24,287 nt of DNA from a virus, in IMG/VR virus record IMGVR_UViG_3300030106_001290, positions 729 to 25,015 of that record. The stretch is one strand, 5' to 3'. A program made the translations under genes and the position numbers. Positions 1 through 8,089 of this stretch are shown in pieces; within the stretch, counting starts at the first letter, position 1, and the number at the start of each line of letters is the position of its first letter. The notes beneath the pieces were generated by a model. It did no database searches. It was not told where the DNA came from and was given only the letters and a program-made list of their open reading frames with translations.

Positions 1-2
1 GA

Positions 3-1658
3 GAGGTGGTTAACTTGGCAACCATATCAAGTGACTCCAGGTATGGTATATTATCCAAGTCTGGACCTGATGCCAAGTCTATGTTCACAGATAAGGTGGT
101 ACCCATATCGGTTAATTACCCCTTCTTTTTCAAACCGACCCAGGACGGAATGGACAGGCCCAAGACCGAGCTTGCCTACCGTGTACCAGCCACCAAGTAT
201 ACCCGTCGTAAACTTACCGCCGCCACCACCGAAGAAACCTTACAGGACGAATTACAAGGACTTGACACCACCATCGATTGGAAGAACACCGGTGACAACT
301 CCTATGACGGTGAGAAACTCAAGCTCCTCGTCCATGATGAGTCGGGGAAGTGGGAGCGTCCGAACAACATCCTCAACAACTGGAGGGTTACGAAAACCAC
401 GTTACGATTAGGTAGCAGAATAGTTGGTAAATGCATGATGGGCTCAACATCAAACGCGTTAGATAAAGGTGGTGATAACTTTAAAAAATTATACTATGAC
501 TCAGATGTTACCAAAAGAAACCGCAATGGACAGACTCGCTCAGGACTATATAGTTTGTTCATACCTATGGAATGGAACTACGAAGGATACATTGATTCTT
601 ATGGATTACCTGTATTCGAAAATCCAACAGAGAAAATTTATGGACCATATGGTGATAGAATTAGAGACGGAGTAATTAATTATTGGAGCAACGAAGTAGA
701 AGGTTTAAAATCTGATCAAGATGCTTTAAATGAGTTTTATAGACAGTTTCCAAGAACAGAGCAACATGCTTTTAGAGATGAAACAAAACAAAGTTTATTT
801 AATTTAACTAAAATATATGAGCAAATAGATTACAACGAAGAAATTAAAATGTCTGGCGTTGTAACACAAGGTAGTTTTCAATGGCGTAATGGTGTAAAAG
901 ATACTACAGTAGAGTTTATGCCAAACAATAACGGTCGGTTTAAAATAAGCTGGATACCTGATGTTAATTTGCAAAATAGAATTATAACTAAAAACGGAGC
1001 TAAATATCCTGGTAACGAACACGTAGGCGCTTTTGGTTGTGATAGTTATGATATATCAGGTACCGTTGATAGATTAGGTTCTAATGGTTCTTTACACGGA
1101 GTCACTAAGTTTAGTATGGAAAACGCTCCGCCTAATAGGGTGTTTTTAGAATATGTAGCAAGACCACAAACAGCTGAAATATTTTTTGAAGATGTTTTAA
1201 TGGCTTTAGTATTTTACGGTATGCCAATACTTGCAGAGAATAATAAACCTAGACTTTTATACTATTTAAAACGTAGAGGCTATAGAGGTTATTCAATGAA
1301 TAGGCCTGATAAAATTTGGAATAAATTATCTGTTGCAGAAAAAGAAATAGGTGGTATACCAAACTCAAGTGAAGATATTAAACAAGCTCATGCCGCTGCT
1401 ATAGAAAGTTATATTGAAAACTATGTAGGACAATTAGGAGATAGTTATGGCGATATGTTTTTTAATAGAACATTAGAAGACTGGTCAAAATTTGATATAA
1501 ATAACAGAACTAAATTTGATGCCTCAATAAGTTCTGGTTTAGCTTTAATGGCTTGTAATAAAAACCTATATAAACCAACTCAAGAACGAACAATAAAATC
1601 AATAAACCTCGGTATTAAAAAGTATAACAATAGAGGTATAAGATCACAAATAATGTAA
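3..1658 (+). CDS. terL: Terminase large subunit, 5'-truncated
   Basis: This is the DNA-packaging motor: an ATPase that drives genome translocation into the procapsid plus a nuclease that cuts concatemers. The frame is open at the window edge, so the true start and the Walker A motif lie upstream; the GTG at 6 is not a believable start. Numbering from that GTG, Walker B with the catalytic carboxylate is LKLLVHDESG (D111, E112), and the ATPase coupling motif is GSTSNA at 146-151. The RNase H-like nuclease triad is probably D346 (GCDSYD), E411 (AENN) and D505 (KFDASISSGLAL). The family is clear; the resemblance is to terminases of crAss-like and related marine phages, from memory. The first ~420 bases are about 50% GC with C-ending codons (13 of 16 Thr codons are ACC). 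The rest falls to 20-35% GC. The portal gene starts 2 bases after the stop. Confidence 0.95.
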   Translation, partial: EVVNLATISSDSRYGILSKSGPDAKSMFTDKVVPISVNYPFFFKPTQDGMDRPKTELAYRVPATKYTRRKLTAATTEETLQDELQGLDTTIDWKNTGDNSYDGEKLKLLVHDESGKWERPNNILNNWRVTKTTLRLGSRIVGKCMMGSTSNALDKGGDNFKKLYYDSDVTKRNRNGQTRSGLYSLFIPMEWNYEGYIDSYGLPVFENPTEKIYGPYGDRIRDGVINYWSNEVEGLKSDQDALNEFYRQFPRTEQHAFRDETKQSLFNLTKIYEQIDYNEEIKMSGVVTQGSFQWRNGVKDTTVEFMPNNNGRFKISWIPDVNLQNRIITKNGAKYPGNEHVGAFGCDSYDISGTVDRLGSNGSLHGVTKFSMENAPPNRVFLEYVARPQTAEIFFEDVLMALVFYGMPILAENNKPRLLYYLKRRGYRGYSMNRPDKIWNKLSVAEKEIGGIPNSSEDIKQAHAAAIESYIENYVGQLGDSYGDMFFNRTLEDWSKFDINNRTKFDASISSGLALMACNKNLYKPTQERTIKSINLGIKKYNNRGIRSQIM

Positions 1659-1660
1659 TA

Positions 1661-4078
1661 ATGATTAGAACAGGTAGTAAAACCGCTTTCCCTAGCCAAG
1701 CTGTTAGTGATGTAGAAAAAATGTCAATGGAATACGGCTCAAAGGTTGGTAGCGCTATAGAACACGAGTGGTTTAACACTAATGGCTCATACAATAGATA
1801 TGGAATGTTCAAAGAATCTTTCCATAATTTAAGACTATATGCTAGAGGTGAGCAATCAATTAAAAAATATAAAGATGAATTATCTATTAATGGTGATTTA
1901 TCGTATCTTAATTTAGACTGGAAACCAGTACCTATCATACCTAAATTTGTAGATATAGTTGTAAACGGTATGAGTGATAGATCTTATGACATAAAAGCAT
2001 ACTCACAAGATCCAGCTTCAATACAAAAAAGAACTGCTTATGCAGATAATATATTAAGTGATGTATATGCTAAAGAGTTTAAACAAATAGTTAAAGACAG
2101 CTTTGGTTTAGATACATTTAAATCAAACATGAGTCAAGATGATCTTCCTGAAAACCAAGAAGAAGTATCTTTACACATGCAATTAAACTATAAGCAGAGT
2201 ATTGAAATAGCTGAAGAAGAAGCTATAAATAGTGTTTTTGATAAAAATAAATACGAGTTAATAAGTAGAAGGTTTAATCAAGATTTAGTTACATTAGGTA
2301 TAGGTGCTGTAAAAAATTCTTTTAATAAAGCAGAAGGAATAAAAGTAGAGTATGTTGATCCTGCTGATTTAGTATACTCACCAACTGAGTCACCTTATTT
2401 TGACGATATATATTATGTAGGTGAAGTAAAAGATGTTTACGCTAATGAATTAAAGAAAGAGTTTCCGGAAATAACTGATGAAGAACTAGAGCAATATACT
2501 GGTTATTATGGCGGTGGTTATAATAATAGTTCTAATTATAGAAGTAAATCTGAAGACAACAATGTGATTAGAGTTTTGTATTTTGAATATAAAACTTATA
2601 TGAATCAAGTTTTTAAAATTAAAAACACAAACACTGGTGGTAAAAAAGCATTAGAAAAAAGCGATGATTTTAATCCACCACAAAATGAAGAGTTTGAAAG
2701 AGTTGACAGAGTAATAGAAGTTATATATCAAGGTGTAAAAGTTTTAGGTAGTGGCGATAGAATATTAAAGTGGGAGTTGAAGAAAAACATGATGCGACCT
2801 AAAGCTGATACTACTAAAGCCATAATGAGTTATGCCATTGTTGCTCCTAGAATATATCAAGGTAGAATAGAATCATTAGTTAGCCGTGTTACAGGTTTTG
2901 CAGACATGATACAGTTAACGCATTTAAAGCTACAACAAGTAATGTCTCGTATGGTGCCAGATGGTGTTTATCTTGATGCTGATGGGCTTGCTGAAATAGA
3001 TTTAGGTAACGGTACAAATTATAATCCGCAAGAAGCTTTAAATATGTATTTCCAAACTGGTTCTGTTATTGGTAGATCAATGACACAAGATGGTGATTTT
3101 AACAGAGGTAGTGTACCTATATCAGAGCTTAGAACTGGAGCTGGTAATAATAAAATATCTTCATTAATAAACACGTATAATTATTATTTACAAATGATAA
3201 GAGACGTGACGGGTTTAAATGAAGCTAGAGATGGTAGTCAACCAGATAAAAACGCTCTAGTTGGTTTGCAAAAGCTTGCAGCTGCTAATAGTAATACAGC
3301 AACAAGACACATATTACAGTCTAGCTTATTTTTAACATTATCTATGGCTGAGTGTATATCAATGAGAATATCTGATGTATTAGAGTATTCGCCAACCAAA
3401 GATTCATTTATAAAGTCTATAGGTAAGTTTAACGTTGGTACGTTAGAAGAAATATCTGGATTACACTTACACGATTTTGGTATATTTTTAGAGTTAGCAC
3501 CTGATGAAGAAGAAAAACAAATGCTAGAAAATAATATACAAATAGCTTTACAATCTCAACAAATAAATTTAGAAGACGCTATAGATATACGTGAAGTTAA
3601 AAATTTAAAACTAGCTAATCAGTTATTAAAAATACGTAGAAAGAAAAAGCAGAAAGCAGATCAAAAAGCTGCACAAGCTAATATTCAAGCTCAAGCTCAA
3701 GCAAATGCTCAAGCTCAACAAGTAGCCGCGCAAGCTGAATCTCAAAAGCAACAAATAGCTGCTGAATCAAAAGTACAAATAGCGCAAGCTCAATCACAGT
3801 TTGATATTCAAAAAATGGAGAAAGAAGCTGCTATTAAAAAAGAGTTAATGGAGTTAGAGTTTAATTTTAACATGCAGTTAAGAAATGCTGAAGTTGAAAA
3901 TGTTAAACAAAGAGAAAAACAAAAGGAAGATCGTAAAGACGAAAGAACTAAGATACAAGCAACTCAACAAAGCGAGTTAATTGATCAAAGAAAAAAAGAC
4001 ACAGGACCTAAAAATTTTGAATCTGCAGGATTTGATAATTTAGAAGGTTTTGGCCTAGAACAATTTGAACCTAGGTAA
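1661..4078 (+). CDS. Portal protein with long C-terminal coiled coil
   Basis: This is the probable portal, the ring at one capsid vertex through which the terminase pumps DNA. It has 805 residues, long compared with many phage portals but in keeping with crAss-like ones. The N-terminal region (FPSQAVSDVEKMSMEYGSKV, then an EHEWF motif) and the block around residues 75-105 (LSYLNLDWKPVPIIPKFVDI) match, from memory, portals of marine and crAss-like podoviruses. Position directly after the terminase supports the call. From about residue 660 the protein becomes a charged, Q/A-rich helix with a short repeat (QAQAQANAQAQQ), predicted coiled coil to about 775. This may extend into the head as a portal barrel or bind the scaffold; that role is inferred. 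The ATG lies 2 bases past the terminase stop with no Shine-Dalgarno, suggesting coupled translation. Ile is mostly ATA, unlike the capsid gene. Confidence 0.88.
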   Translation: MIRTGSKTAFPSQAVSDVEKMSMEYGSKVGSAIEHEWFNTNGSYNRYGMFKESFHNLRLYARGEQSIKKYKDELSINGDLSYLNLDWKPVPIIPKFVDIVVNGMSDRSYDIKAYSQDPASIQKRTAYADNILSDVYAKEFKQIVKDSFGLDTFKSNMSQDDLPENQEEVSLHMQLNYKQSIEIAEEEAINSVFDKNKYELISRRFNQDLVTLGIGAVKNSFNKAEGIKVEYVDPADLVYSPTESPYFDDIYYVGEVKDVYANELKKEFPEITDEELEQYTGYYGGGYNNSSNYRSKSEDNNVIRVLYFEYKTYMNQVFKIKNTNTGGKKALEKSDDFNPPQNEEFERVDRVIEVIYQGVKVLGSGDRILKWELKKNMMRPKADTTKAIMSYAIVAPRIYQGRIESLVSRVTGFADMIQLTHLKLQQVMSRMVPDGVYLDADGLAEIDLGNGTNYNPQEALNMYFQTGSVIGRSMTQDGDFNRGSVPISELRTGAGNNKISSLINTYNYYLQMIRDVTGLNEARDGSQPDKNALVGLQKLAAANSNTATRHILQSSLFLTLSMAECISMRISDVLEYSPTKDSFIKSIGKFNVGTLEEISGLHLHDFGIFLELAPDEEEKQMLENNIQIALQSQQINLEDAIDIREVKNLKLANQLLKIRRKKKQKADQKAAQANIQAQAQANAQAQQVAAQAESQKQQIAAESKVQIAQAQSQFDIQKMEKEAAIKKELMELEFNFNMQLRNAEVENVKQREKQKEDRKDERTKIQATQQSELIDQRKKDTGPKNFESAGFDNLEGFGLEQFEPR
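3686..3721 (+). repeat. Imperfect hexamer repeat (CAAGCT) in portal gene
   Basis: CAAGCT occurs at 3686-3691, 3692-3697 and 3710-3715, with the variants CAAGCA and AATGCT between them. It encodes the Q/A-rich helix of the portal tail. The repeat keeps frame, so expansion or contraction would only change coiled-coil length by two residues per unit. Confidence 0.7.
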
Positions 4079-4080
4079 TT

Positions 4081-4107
4081 TACTAATTATATAATATTAT
4101 ATCATGG
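4081..4107 (+). promoter_or_regulatory. AT-rich leader with repeated 14-base motif (copy 1)
   Basis: The gap before the scaffold-type gene is pure AT-rich sequence ending in atattatatcatgg (4094-4107), which overlaps the start codon. Exactly the same 14 bases occur at 7264-7277 over another start codon, and the bases upstream are similar. It could be a phage promoter element or a translation-start element. Simple AT-richness might produce some similarity by chance, so confidence is limited. Confidence 0.4.
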
Positions 4108-5336
4108 AAAACACTGAAAAACAAGAAGAAGTTATTCAAGAGGTAGAAGCGCAAGAGCCTGTTGAACAACAAGCTGAACCTGTTAAAGAAGAAGTATCTT
4201 ATAAAGAAGTTACAAAAGACGGTACAGTAAAATTAGATTTAGGAAAATTAAAACAATTTCAAGAACAAAATGAGTCCACTGAAGAGCAAAGCACAGATGA
4301 GGTACTTGTTCGCGGCGAATCCGACGTTAGCGAAGAAGTTTCTGAAGAAAACAAAGAAGAGCAAATTGAAGAAGTTGCCGAGCAGAGTGAAACGCAAGAA
4401 GAAGAAGTAGTTCTTGAAGAAGTAACACAAGAAGAAAATATAACTGAGTCTCAAGAAATTGAAGAGCCAGTAGTAGCAGAACAACCTGTAGTTGAAAAAC
4501 CAGAAGTTGTTGTACCAGAAAATTTACAAAGTTTAGTAGATTTTATGGAAGAAACAGGTGGTAGTTTAGAGGACTATGTAAGGTTGAATGCTGATTATTC
4601 TAATGTAGACAATAATACTTTACTATTAGAATATTATAAAACGACTAAACCTCATTTAAACATGGAAGAAATAAACTTCTTAATTGAAGATACATTTCAG
4701 TTTGATGAGGAACTTGATGAGCCAAGAGATATTAAAAAGAAAAAATTGGCTTTCAAAGAAGAAATTGCAAAAGCTAAAAAACATTTAGTTGGACTTAAAG
4801 ATCAATATTACAAAGAACTTAAGTTAGGTTCTAAGTTGACTAAAGAACAACAAGAGGCTATTAGTTTTTACAATAAATATAACCAAGAACAGCAAGCTGT
4901 GGTTAAAGCTCAAAAAGCTAGTGCTGATCATTTTTTAAAACAAACCAACAATGTTTTCAACCAAAATTTCAAAGGTTTTGATTTCAACGTGGGCGAAAAG
5001 ACGTATAGGTTTAAAGTTAATGATATTGAAAGCACTAAAAAGTATCAGAGTGATATTTTAAATTTCGTATCGGAGTACGTTGACGATAAAAATATGATGA
5101 AAGATGCAAGAGGTTATCACAAAGCTTTATACGCTGCAAGAAATATCGATAAAATTGTAAAGCATTTTTACGAACAAGGTAAAGCTGACGCTATAAAAGA
5201 GACTACAATGAAAGCTAAAAATATTGATATGTCTCCAAGGTCAACTACACCTGTTGTAAATGCTGGAGGTTTTAAAGTTAGAGCTTTAAGCGGAGAGAGT
5301 AGTTCTGGGTTAAAATTTAAAATTAGAAATAAATAA
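4104..5336 (+). CDS. Capsid scaffolding-type protein
   Basis: The 410-residue product sits between portal and capsid genes, the usual place for a scaffold that templates procapsid assembly and later leaves. The sequence fits. Residues 1-145 are an intrinsically disordered, Glu/Val-rich acidic stretch. Residues ~148-200 are a conserved-looking folded patch (FMEETGGSLEDYVRLNADYS, then YYKTTKPHL). Residues ~210-285 are a highly charged helical region, probably coiled coil. The C-terminal ~60 residues are basic and end in KFKIRNK, as expected for a segment that binds the capsid shell. There is no visible serine-protease motif, so a fused maturation protease is unlikely. The family match to marine crAss-like scaffolds is from memory. 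The start follows an AT-rich leader without Shine-Dalgarno. Alternative: a minor head protein. Confidence 0.72.
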   Translation: MENTEKQEEVIQEVEAQEPVEQQAEPVKEEVSYKEVTKDGTVKLDLGKLKQFQEQNESTEEQSTDEVLVRGESDVSEEVSEENKEEQIEEVAEQSETQEEEVVLEEVTQEENITESQEIEEPVVAEQPVVEKPEVVVPENLQSLVDFMEETGGSLEDYVRLNADYSNVDNNTLLLEYYKTTKPHLNMEEINFLIEDTFQFDEELDEPRDIKKKKLAFKEEIAKAKKHLVGLKDQYYKELKLGSKLTKEQQEAISFYNKYNQEQQAVVKAQKASADHFLKQTNNVFNQNFKGFDFNVGEKTYRFKVNDIESTKKYQSDILNFVSEYVDDKNMMKDARGYHKALYAARNIDKIVKHFYEQGKADAIKETTMKAKNIDMSPRSTTPVVNAGGFKVRALSGESSSGLKFKIRNK

Positions 5337-5356
5337 TAACTTAAAATTAAAACAAA
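5337..5356 (+). promoter_or_regulatory. A-rich translation leader of capsid gene
   Basis: The gap preceding the capsid ATG has no purine-rich Shine-Dalgarno. It ends in aaaacaaaATGG. The leader of the next gene (6824-6848) ends almost identically, in taaacaaaATGG, and both begin with an 'aactt' block. A-rich -15 to -1 regions are the known strong initiation signal in Bacteroidota, so these two shared leaders probably give high translation of the two head proteins. Confidence 0.5.
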
Positions 5357-6823
5357 ATGGGATTTAATACGTCTTTAGGTTTAGCGGGTTCGTTCTCGTT
5401 AACACCAAGCCCTACTCCAGTTGTTAGTGATCAAAACTATATCGATTTTACTAGCTCTAGTACTGCAGGTTGGGCACAACAATATCTACCTGAGTTGTAC
5501 GAGCAAGAAGTTGAAAGATACGGAAATCGTACTCTTAGTGGATTTTTACAGATGGTTGGCGCTGAGATGCCAATGCAATCTGATCAAGTAATTTGGTCTG
5601 AGCAAAACAGACTACACGTTGCTTACAAAAACTCTAGTGCAACTGGAAAACACGTAAGAGTTGGTGATGCTGATTCTAACGGTGGTACTATTGAAATTGG
5701 AGAGCAGTTAAACTGTTCAATTAGAGTTGGTAATACTATTATCGTTACTGATGCTGCTACTGGTCTTAAAACAGTAAAATGTTATGTAAGAGCTGTATCT
5801 TTCGGTACTTCTGATGGTAGCGCTGATTCTTCTGGTTCATCTAGTCACACTATTTCAGTTGAGCCTTATACTCAAGCAGATTTAGCTACTACTGTAGTAT
5901 TTAGTGATAGTGAAGCTGTAAACATTTTTGTATACGGTTCTGAATTTGCTAAAGGTTCTTCATCTATGTCAGGTGAGCTTAAGCCTGAGTTCCAACAGTA
6001 TAACAACAGACCAATGATCATTAAAGATCATTTCCAAATTGACGGTTCTGACACTGCTCAAATCGGATGGGTTGAAACTACTGATGAAGCTGGGCAAACA
6101 GGATATTCTTGGTATATGAAGTCTGCTAGCGAAACTAGAATGAGATTTGAAGATTACTTAGAACTTGCAATGATTGAAGCTGAATTAACAGCTGCTGGAT
6201 CAGGTGCTGCTGGAGAAACTAACATTAACGGTTCTCAAGGAGTATTTGCTGCAGTTACTGCAAGAGGTAATGTATTTGAAGATTTAGCTAGTTTAGCTGA
6301 TTTTGATCTAGTACTTAAAAATCTTGATAAGCAAGGTGCTATTGAAGAAAACATGTTATTTGTTAACAGAAATTTAGCTCTTACTTTAGATGATATGGTT
6401 GCTGGATTAAACGCTAACTATCAAGGTGGTGCTTCTTTCGGAGTATTTGAAAATTCTGCTGATATGGCGCTTAATTTAGGTTTTTCTGGATTTAGAAGAG
6501 GTTCTTATGACTTCTATAAGTCTGACTGGAAATACTTAAATGACGCAGCTGGTAGAGGTGGTTTTGGAGATATCTCTGGATTATTAGTACCTGCTGGTAC
6601 ATCTAGCGTTTACGATCAAGTACTTGGTAAAAATATCAAGAGACCTTTCTTACACGTAAGATATAGAGCTTCTCAAACTGATGACAGAAGAATGAAGACT
6701 TGGGTAACTGGTTCTGTTGGCGCTGCTACATCTGGTGATGACTTAATGGATATACATTACTTATCTGAAAGATGTGTAATCGTACAAGGTGCTAACAACT
6801 TTGTTCTGTTAAAAGAATCATAA
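5357..6823 (+). CDS. Major capsid protein
   Basis: This is the 488-residue shell protein, probably with the HK97 fold. The N-terminus (MGFNTSLGLAGSFSL, then DFTSSSTAGWAQQYLPELYE), the middle (AQIGWVETTDEAG and RMRFEDYLELAMIEAEL) and the C-terminus (YLSERCVIVQGANNF) match, from memory, a capsid family abundant in marine viromes and related to crAss-like phages. Residues ~85-200 form a beta-rich, Ser/Gly/Thr-rich block that may be an insertion domain on the shell surface. Codon use differs from neighbours: of 20 Ile codons only one is ATA, the commonest Ile codon elsewhere in the window, and C-ending Asn and Phe codons are more frequent. This is the mark of selection for high expression. The start is fixed by the A-rich leader. 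No long N-terminal delta domain is evident. Confidence 0.93.
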   Translation: MGFNTSLGLAGSFSLTPSPTPVVSDQNYIDFTSSSTAGWAQQYLPELYEQEVERYGNRTLSGFLQMVGAEMPMQSDQVIWSEQNRLHVAYKNSSATGKHVRVGDADSNGGTIEIGEQLNCSIRVGNTIIVTDAATGLKTVKCYVRAVSFGTSDGSADSSGSSSHTISVEPYTQADLATTVVFSDSEAVNIFVYGSEFAKGSSSMSGELKPEFQQYNNRPMIIKDHFQIDGSDTAQIGWVETTDEAGQTGYSWYMKSASETRMRFEDYLELAMIEAELTAAGSGAAGETNINGSQGVFAAVTARGNVFEDLASLADFDLVLKNLDKQGAIEENMLFVNRNLALTLDDMVAGLNANYQGGASFGVFENSADMALNLGFSGFRRGSYDFYKSDWKYLNDAAGRGGFGDISGLLVPAGTSSVYDQVLGKNIKRPFLHVRYRASQTDDRRMKTWVTGSVGAATSGDDLMDIHYLSERCVIVQGANNFVLLKES

Positions 6824-6848
6824 TTATTAACTTTTAAAAATAAACAAA
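6824..6848 (+). promoter_or_regulatory. A-rich translation leader of small head gene
   Basis: This leader resembles the capsid leader at 5337-5356, ending in taaacaaaATGG and containing an 'aactt' block upstream. There is no Shine-Dalgarno. The similarity suggests matched, strong initiation for the capsid protein and its neighbour. Confidence 0.45.
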
Positions 6849-7199
6849 ATGGATAAATTTTTATTTTTTACAGACGGAGATACTATCGACGCTGCTGGAG
6901 ACATCGCTTGTTATCCACTAAGTTCTTTTTTAGGATTTAGTAATGACGCTTCTGATGCTGTTTCATTAGCAATGAAGTTTGTATCTTCTGTTACAGGACC
7001 TGGCGCGACAACTGAAATCGACACAGTTAGTTTAGTAATTACTGCTGCAAAACATAAGAAAGTTATTGAATCAATCACTAAAGCTATAAACGCTGCAACT
7101 TTTGATGATAATAGCGGTCTTATTGTTGTTTGTGATGCTTTGAACTCAGTATTTGCTGATTCAGATATTACAGGCTGTGCAATAACTCACGACTCGTAA
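6849..7199 (+). CDS. Small probable head decoration/auxiliary protein
   Basis: This is a 116-residue acidic, Ala/Ser/Asp-rich protein that starts MDKFLFFTDGDTIDAAGD. It has alternating hydrophobic beta-like stretches (AMKFVSSVTG, TVSLVITAA, GLIVVCDAL) and a central helix around KKVIESITKAINAA. It has no signal peptide and no membrane helix. It follows the capsid gene after 25 bases, shares that gene's type of leader, uses ATA for only 2 of 10 Ile codons, and is the last gene before a strong terminator. All this points to an abundant protein made with the capsid, most simply a head decoration or auxiliary protein. A protein of this type following the capsid gene is familiar to me from marine phages, but I know no established function. 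Confidence 0.62.
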   Translation: MDKFLFFTDGDTIDAAGDIACYPLSSFLGFSNDASDAVSLAMKFVSSVTGPGATTEIDTVSLVITAAKHKKVIESITKAINAATFDDNSGLIVVCDALNSVFADSDITGCAITHDS

Positions 7200-7213
7200 G
7201 TCAACCAATAATT

Positions 7214-7251
7214 AAAGGAATAGGCGCTTCGGCGCCTAGCCCTTTATTTTT
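7214..7251 (+). terminator. Rho-independent-type terminator with UUCG loop
   Basis: A perfect 7-bp stem TAGGCGC/GCGCCTA closes on a TTCG tetraloop (7221-7238). An outer AAAGG/CCTTT stem (7214-7218 with 7241-7245) sits across a two-base internal bulge, followed by a short T-run (7247-7251). It lies 14 bases after the small head gene, in the longest intergenic gap (74 bases) in the window. The GC-rich stem stands out from the AT-rich surroundings. It probably ends or attenuates the transcript that carries the capsid genes. Confidence 0.85.
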
Positions 7252-7277
7252 AACTATTTAATTATATTATATCATGG
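7251..7277 (+). promoter_or_regulatory. AT-rich leader with repeated 14-base motif (copy 2)
   Basis: Immediately after the terminator, the sequence runs into atattatatcatgg (7264-7277), identical to 4094-4107. Placement after a terminator makes a promoter plausible, because the downstream genes otherwise depend on readthrough. I cannot see a canonical Bacteroidota TAnnTTTG element in it, so the element type is unsettled. Confidence 0.4.
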
Positions 7278-8080
7278 CAAAAAAGAAAAAAGAAGTATTG
7301 GTGGAAGAGCCAGTACAAGTTCAGGCTCAAGAGCCTAAAACTCCTAAATGGGAGATGAAAGACAGAATGTATTATTTAAAAGGTAGAGGTGAGCCTCTAA
7401 CTTATGTATTACAATCAAAGTCTACACCTAGAAAACCATTATTATGGTTTGATGAAGAATTAGGTTATAATAGAGAAATGCGTTACGCTAGTAATCAAAA
7501 CTCTATATTTGTAGACGAGCAAGACAAAAGCGCTATATTAGAGCATATTGTTTTTGAAGAAGGTGTATTATATGTTCCAAGAACAAATCAACCACTTCAA
7601 AAGTTTTTATCACTATATCACCCTAAAAAAGATATAGTTTATGCTGAAAGAGATCAGGTTAAAGAAGCTAAACAAGATTTATTTAGCATTGAAACTGAAA
7701 TGGAAGCTTTAAACACAGCGGTTAGTCTTGAAATAGATCAAGCAGAAGCAATATTAAGAGTTGAAAAAGGTTCAGCTGTTAGTAAAATGAGCTCTGCTGA
7801 GATAAAAAGAGATTTGTATTTATTTGCTAGACAAAATCCAGTATTATTTTTAGAGCTTGTAAATGATGAAAATGTTGTATTAAGAAACTTAGCTATTAAA
7901 GCTAGAGAACTTAATATAATTAGTTTATCACAAGATCAAAGAAATTTTTCTTGGGTTTCTACAGGTAGAAAACTAATGGAAGTACCTTTTGATGAAAATC
8001 CATATAGCGCGTTTGCGTCGTGGCTTAAAACTGATGAAGGCGTCGAAGTTTACAAATCAATACAAAAAAGAGTAAACTAA
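7274..8080 (+). CDS. Conserved phage structural protein, function unknown
   Basis: This is a 268-residue protein that I place in a family seen in marine phages, from memory. A Lys-rich and Gln/Glu-rich flexible N-terminus (~1-25) leads into the conserved block WEMKDRMYYLKGRGEPLTYV, then PLLWFDEELGYNREMRYASN and SIFVDEQDKSAILEHIVFE (roughly residues 25-100), ending with KFLSLYHPKKD. The C-terminal half is helical and charged (ETEMEALNTAVSLEIDQAEA, then MSSAEIKRDLYLFARQNP). No catalytic motif, signal peptide or membrane segment is visible. It opens the group between the terminator and the tail genes, so a head-completion or neck role is likely but inferred. Its C-terminal pattern (helix, then LRNLAIKARELNII) could be a protein-binding module. 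It should be named only as a conserved hypothetical. Confidence 0.7.
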   Translation: MAKKKKEVLVEEPVQVQAQEPKTPKWEMKDRMYYLKGRGEPLTYVLQSKSTPRKPLLWFDEELGYNREMRYASNQNSIFVDEQDKSAILEHIVFEEGVLYVPRTNQPLQKFLSLYHPKKDIVYAERDQVKEAKQDLFSIETEMEALNTAVSLEIDQAEAILRVEKGSAVSKMSSAEIKRDLYLFARQNPVLFLELVNDENVVLRNLAIKARELNIISLSQDQRNFSWVSTGRKLMEVPFDENPYSAFASWLKTDEGVEVYKSIQKRVN

Positions 8081-8089
8081 CAACTAATG

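Noticed and set aside
31-411. 126-residue plus-strand frame overlapping the terminase, with a poly-Pro run
   Set aside because: It is low-complexity Pro/Ser/Thr sequence produced by the GC-rich, C-ending codons of the terminase in another frame. It has no leader, and the terminase frame carries clear motifs.
390-520. A group I intron or intein at the terminase composition break
   Set aside because: The protein is continuous from Walker B through the coupling motif with no inserted block, so no intron or intein is present now. Only a past event could be proposed.
3686-3721. CAAGCT repeats as a CRISPR-like or iteron array
   Set aside because: Units are in frame, imperfect, very short, and encode the Q/A coiled coil of the portal. 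There are no spacers.
4300-4345. Small GC-rich patch in the scaffold gene (cgcggcgaatccgacg)
   Set aside because: Too short and within an uninterrupted disordered coding region. I could not find a convincing stem or known site.
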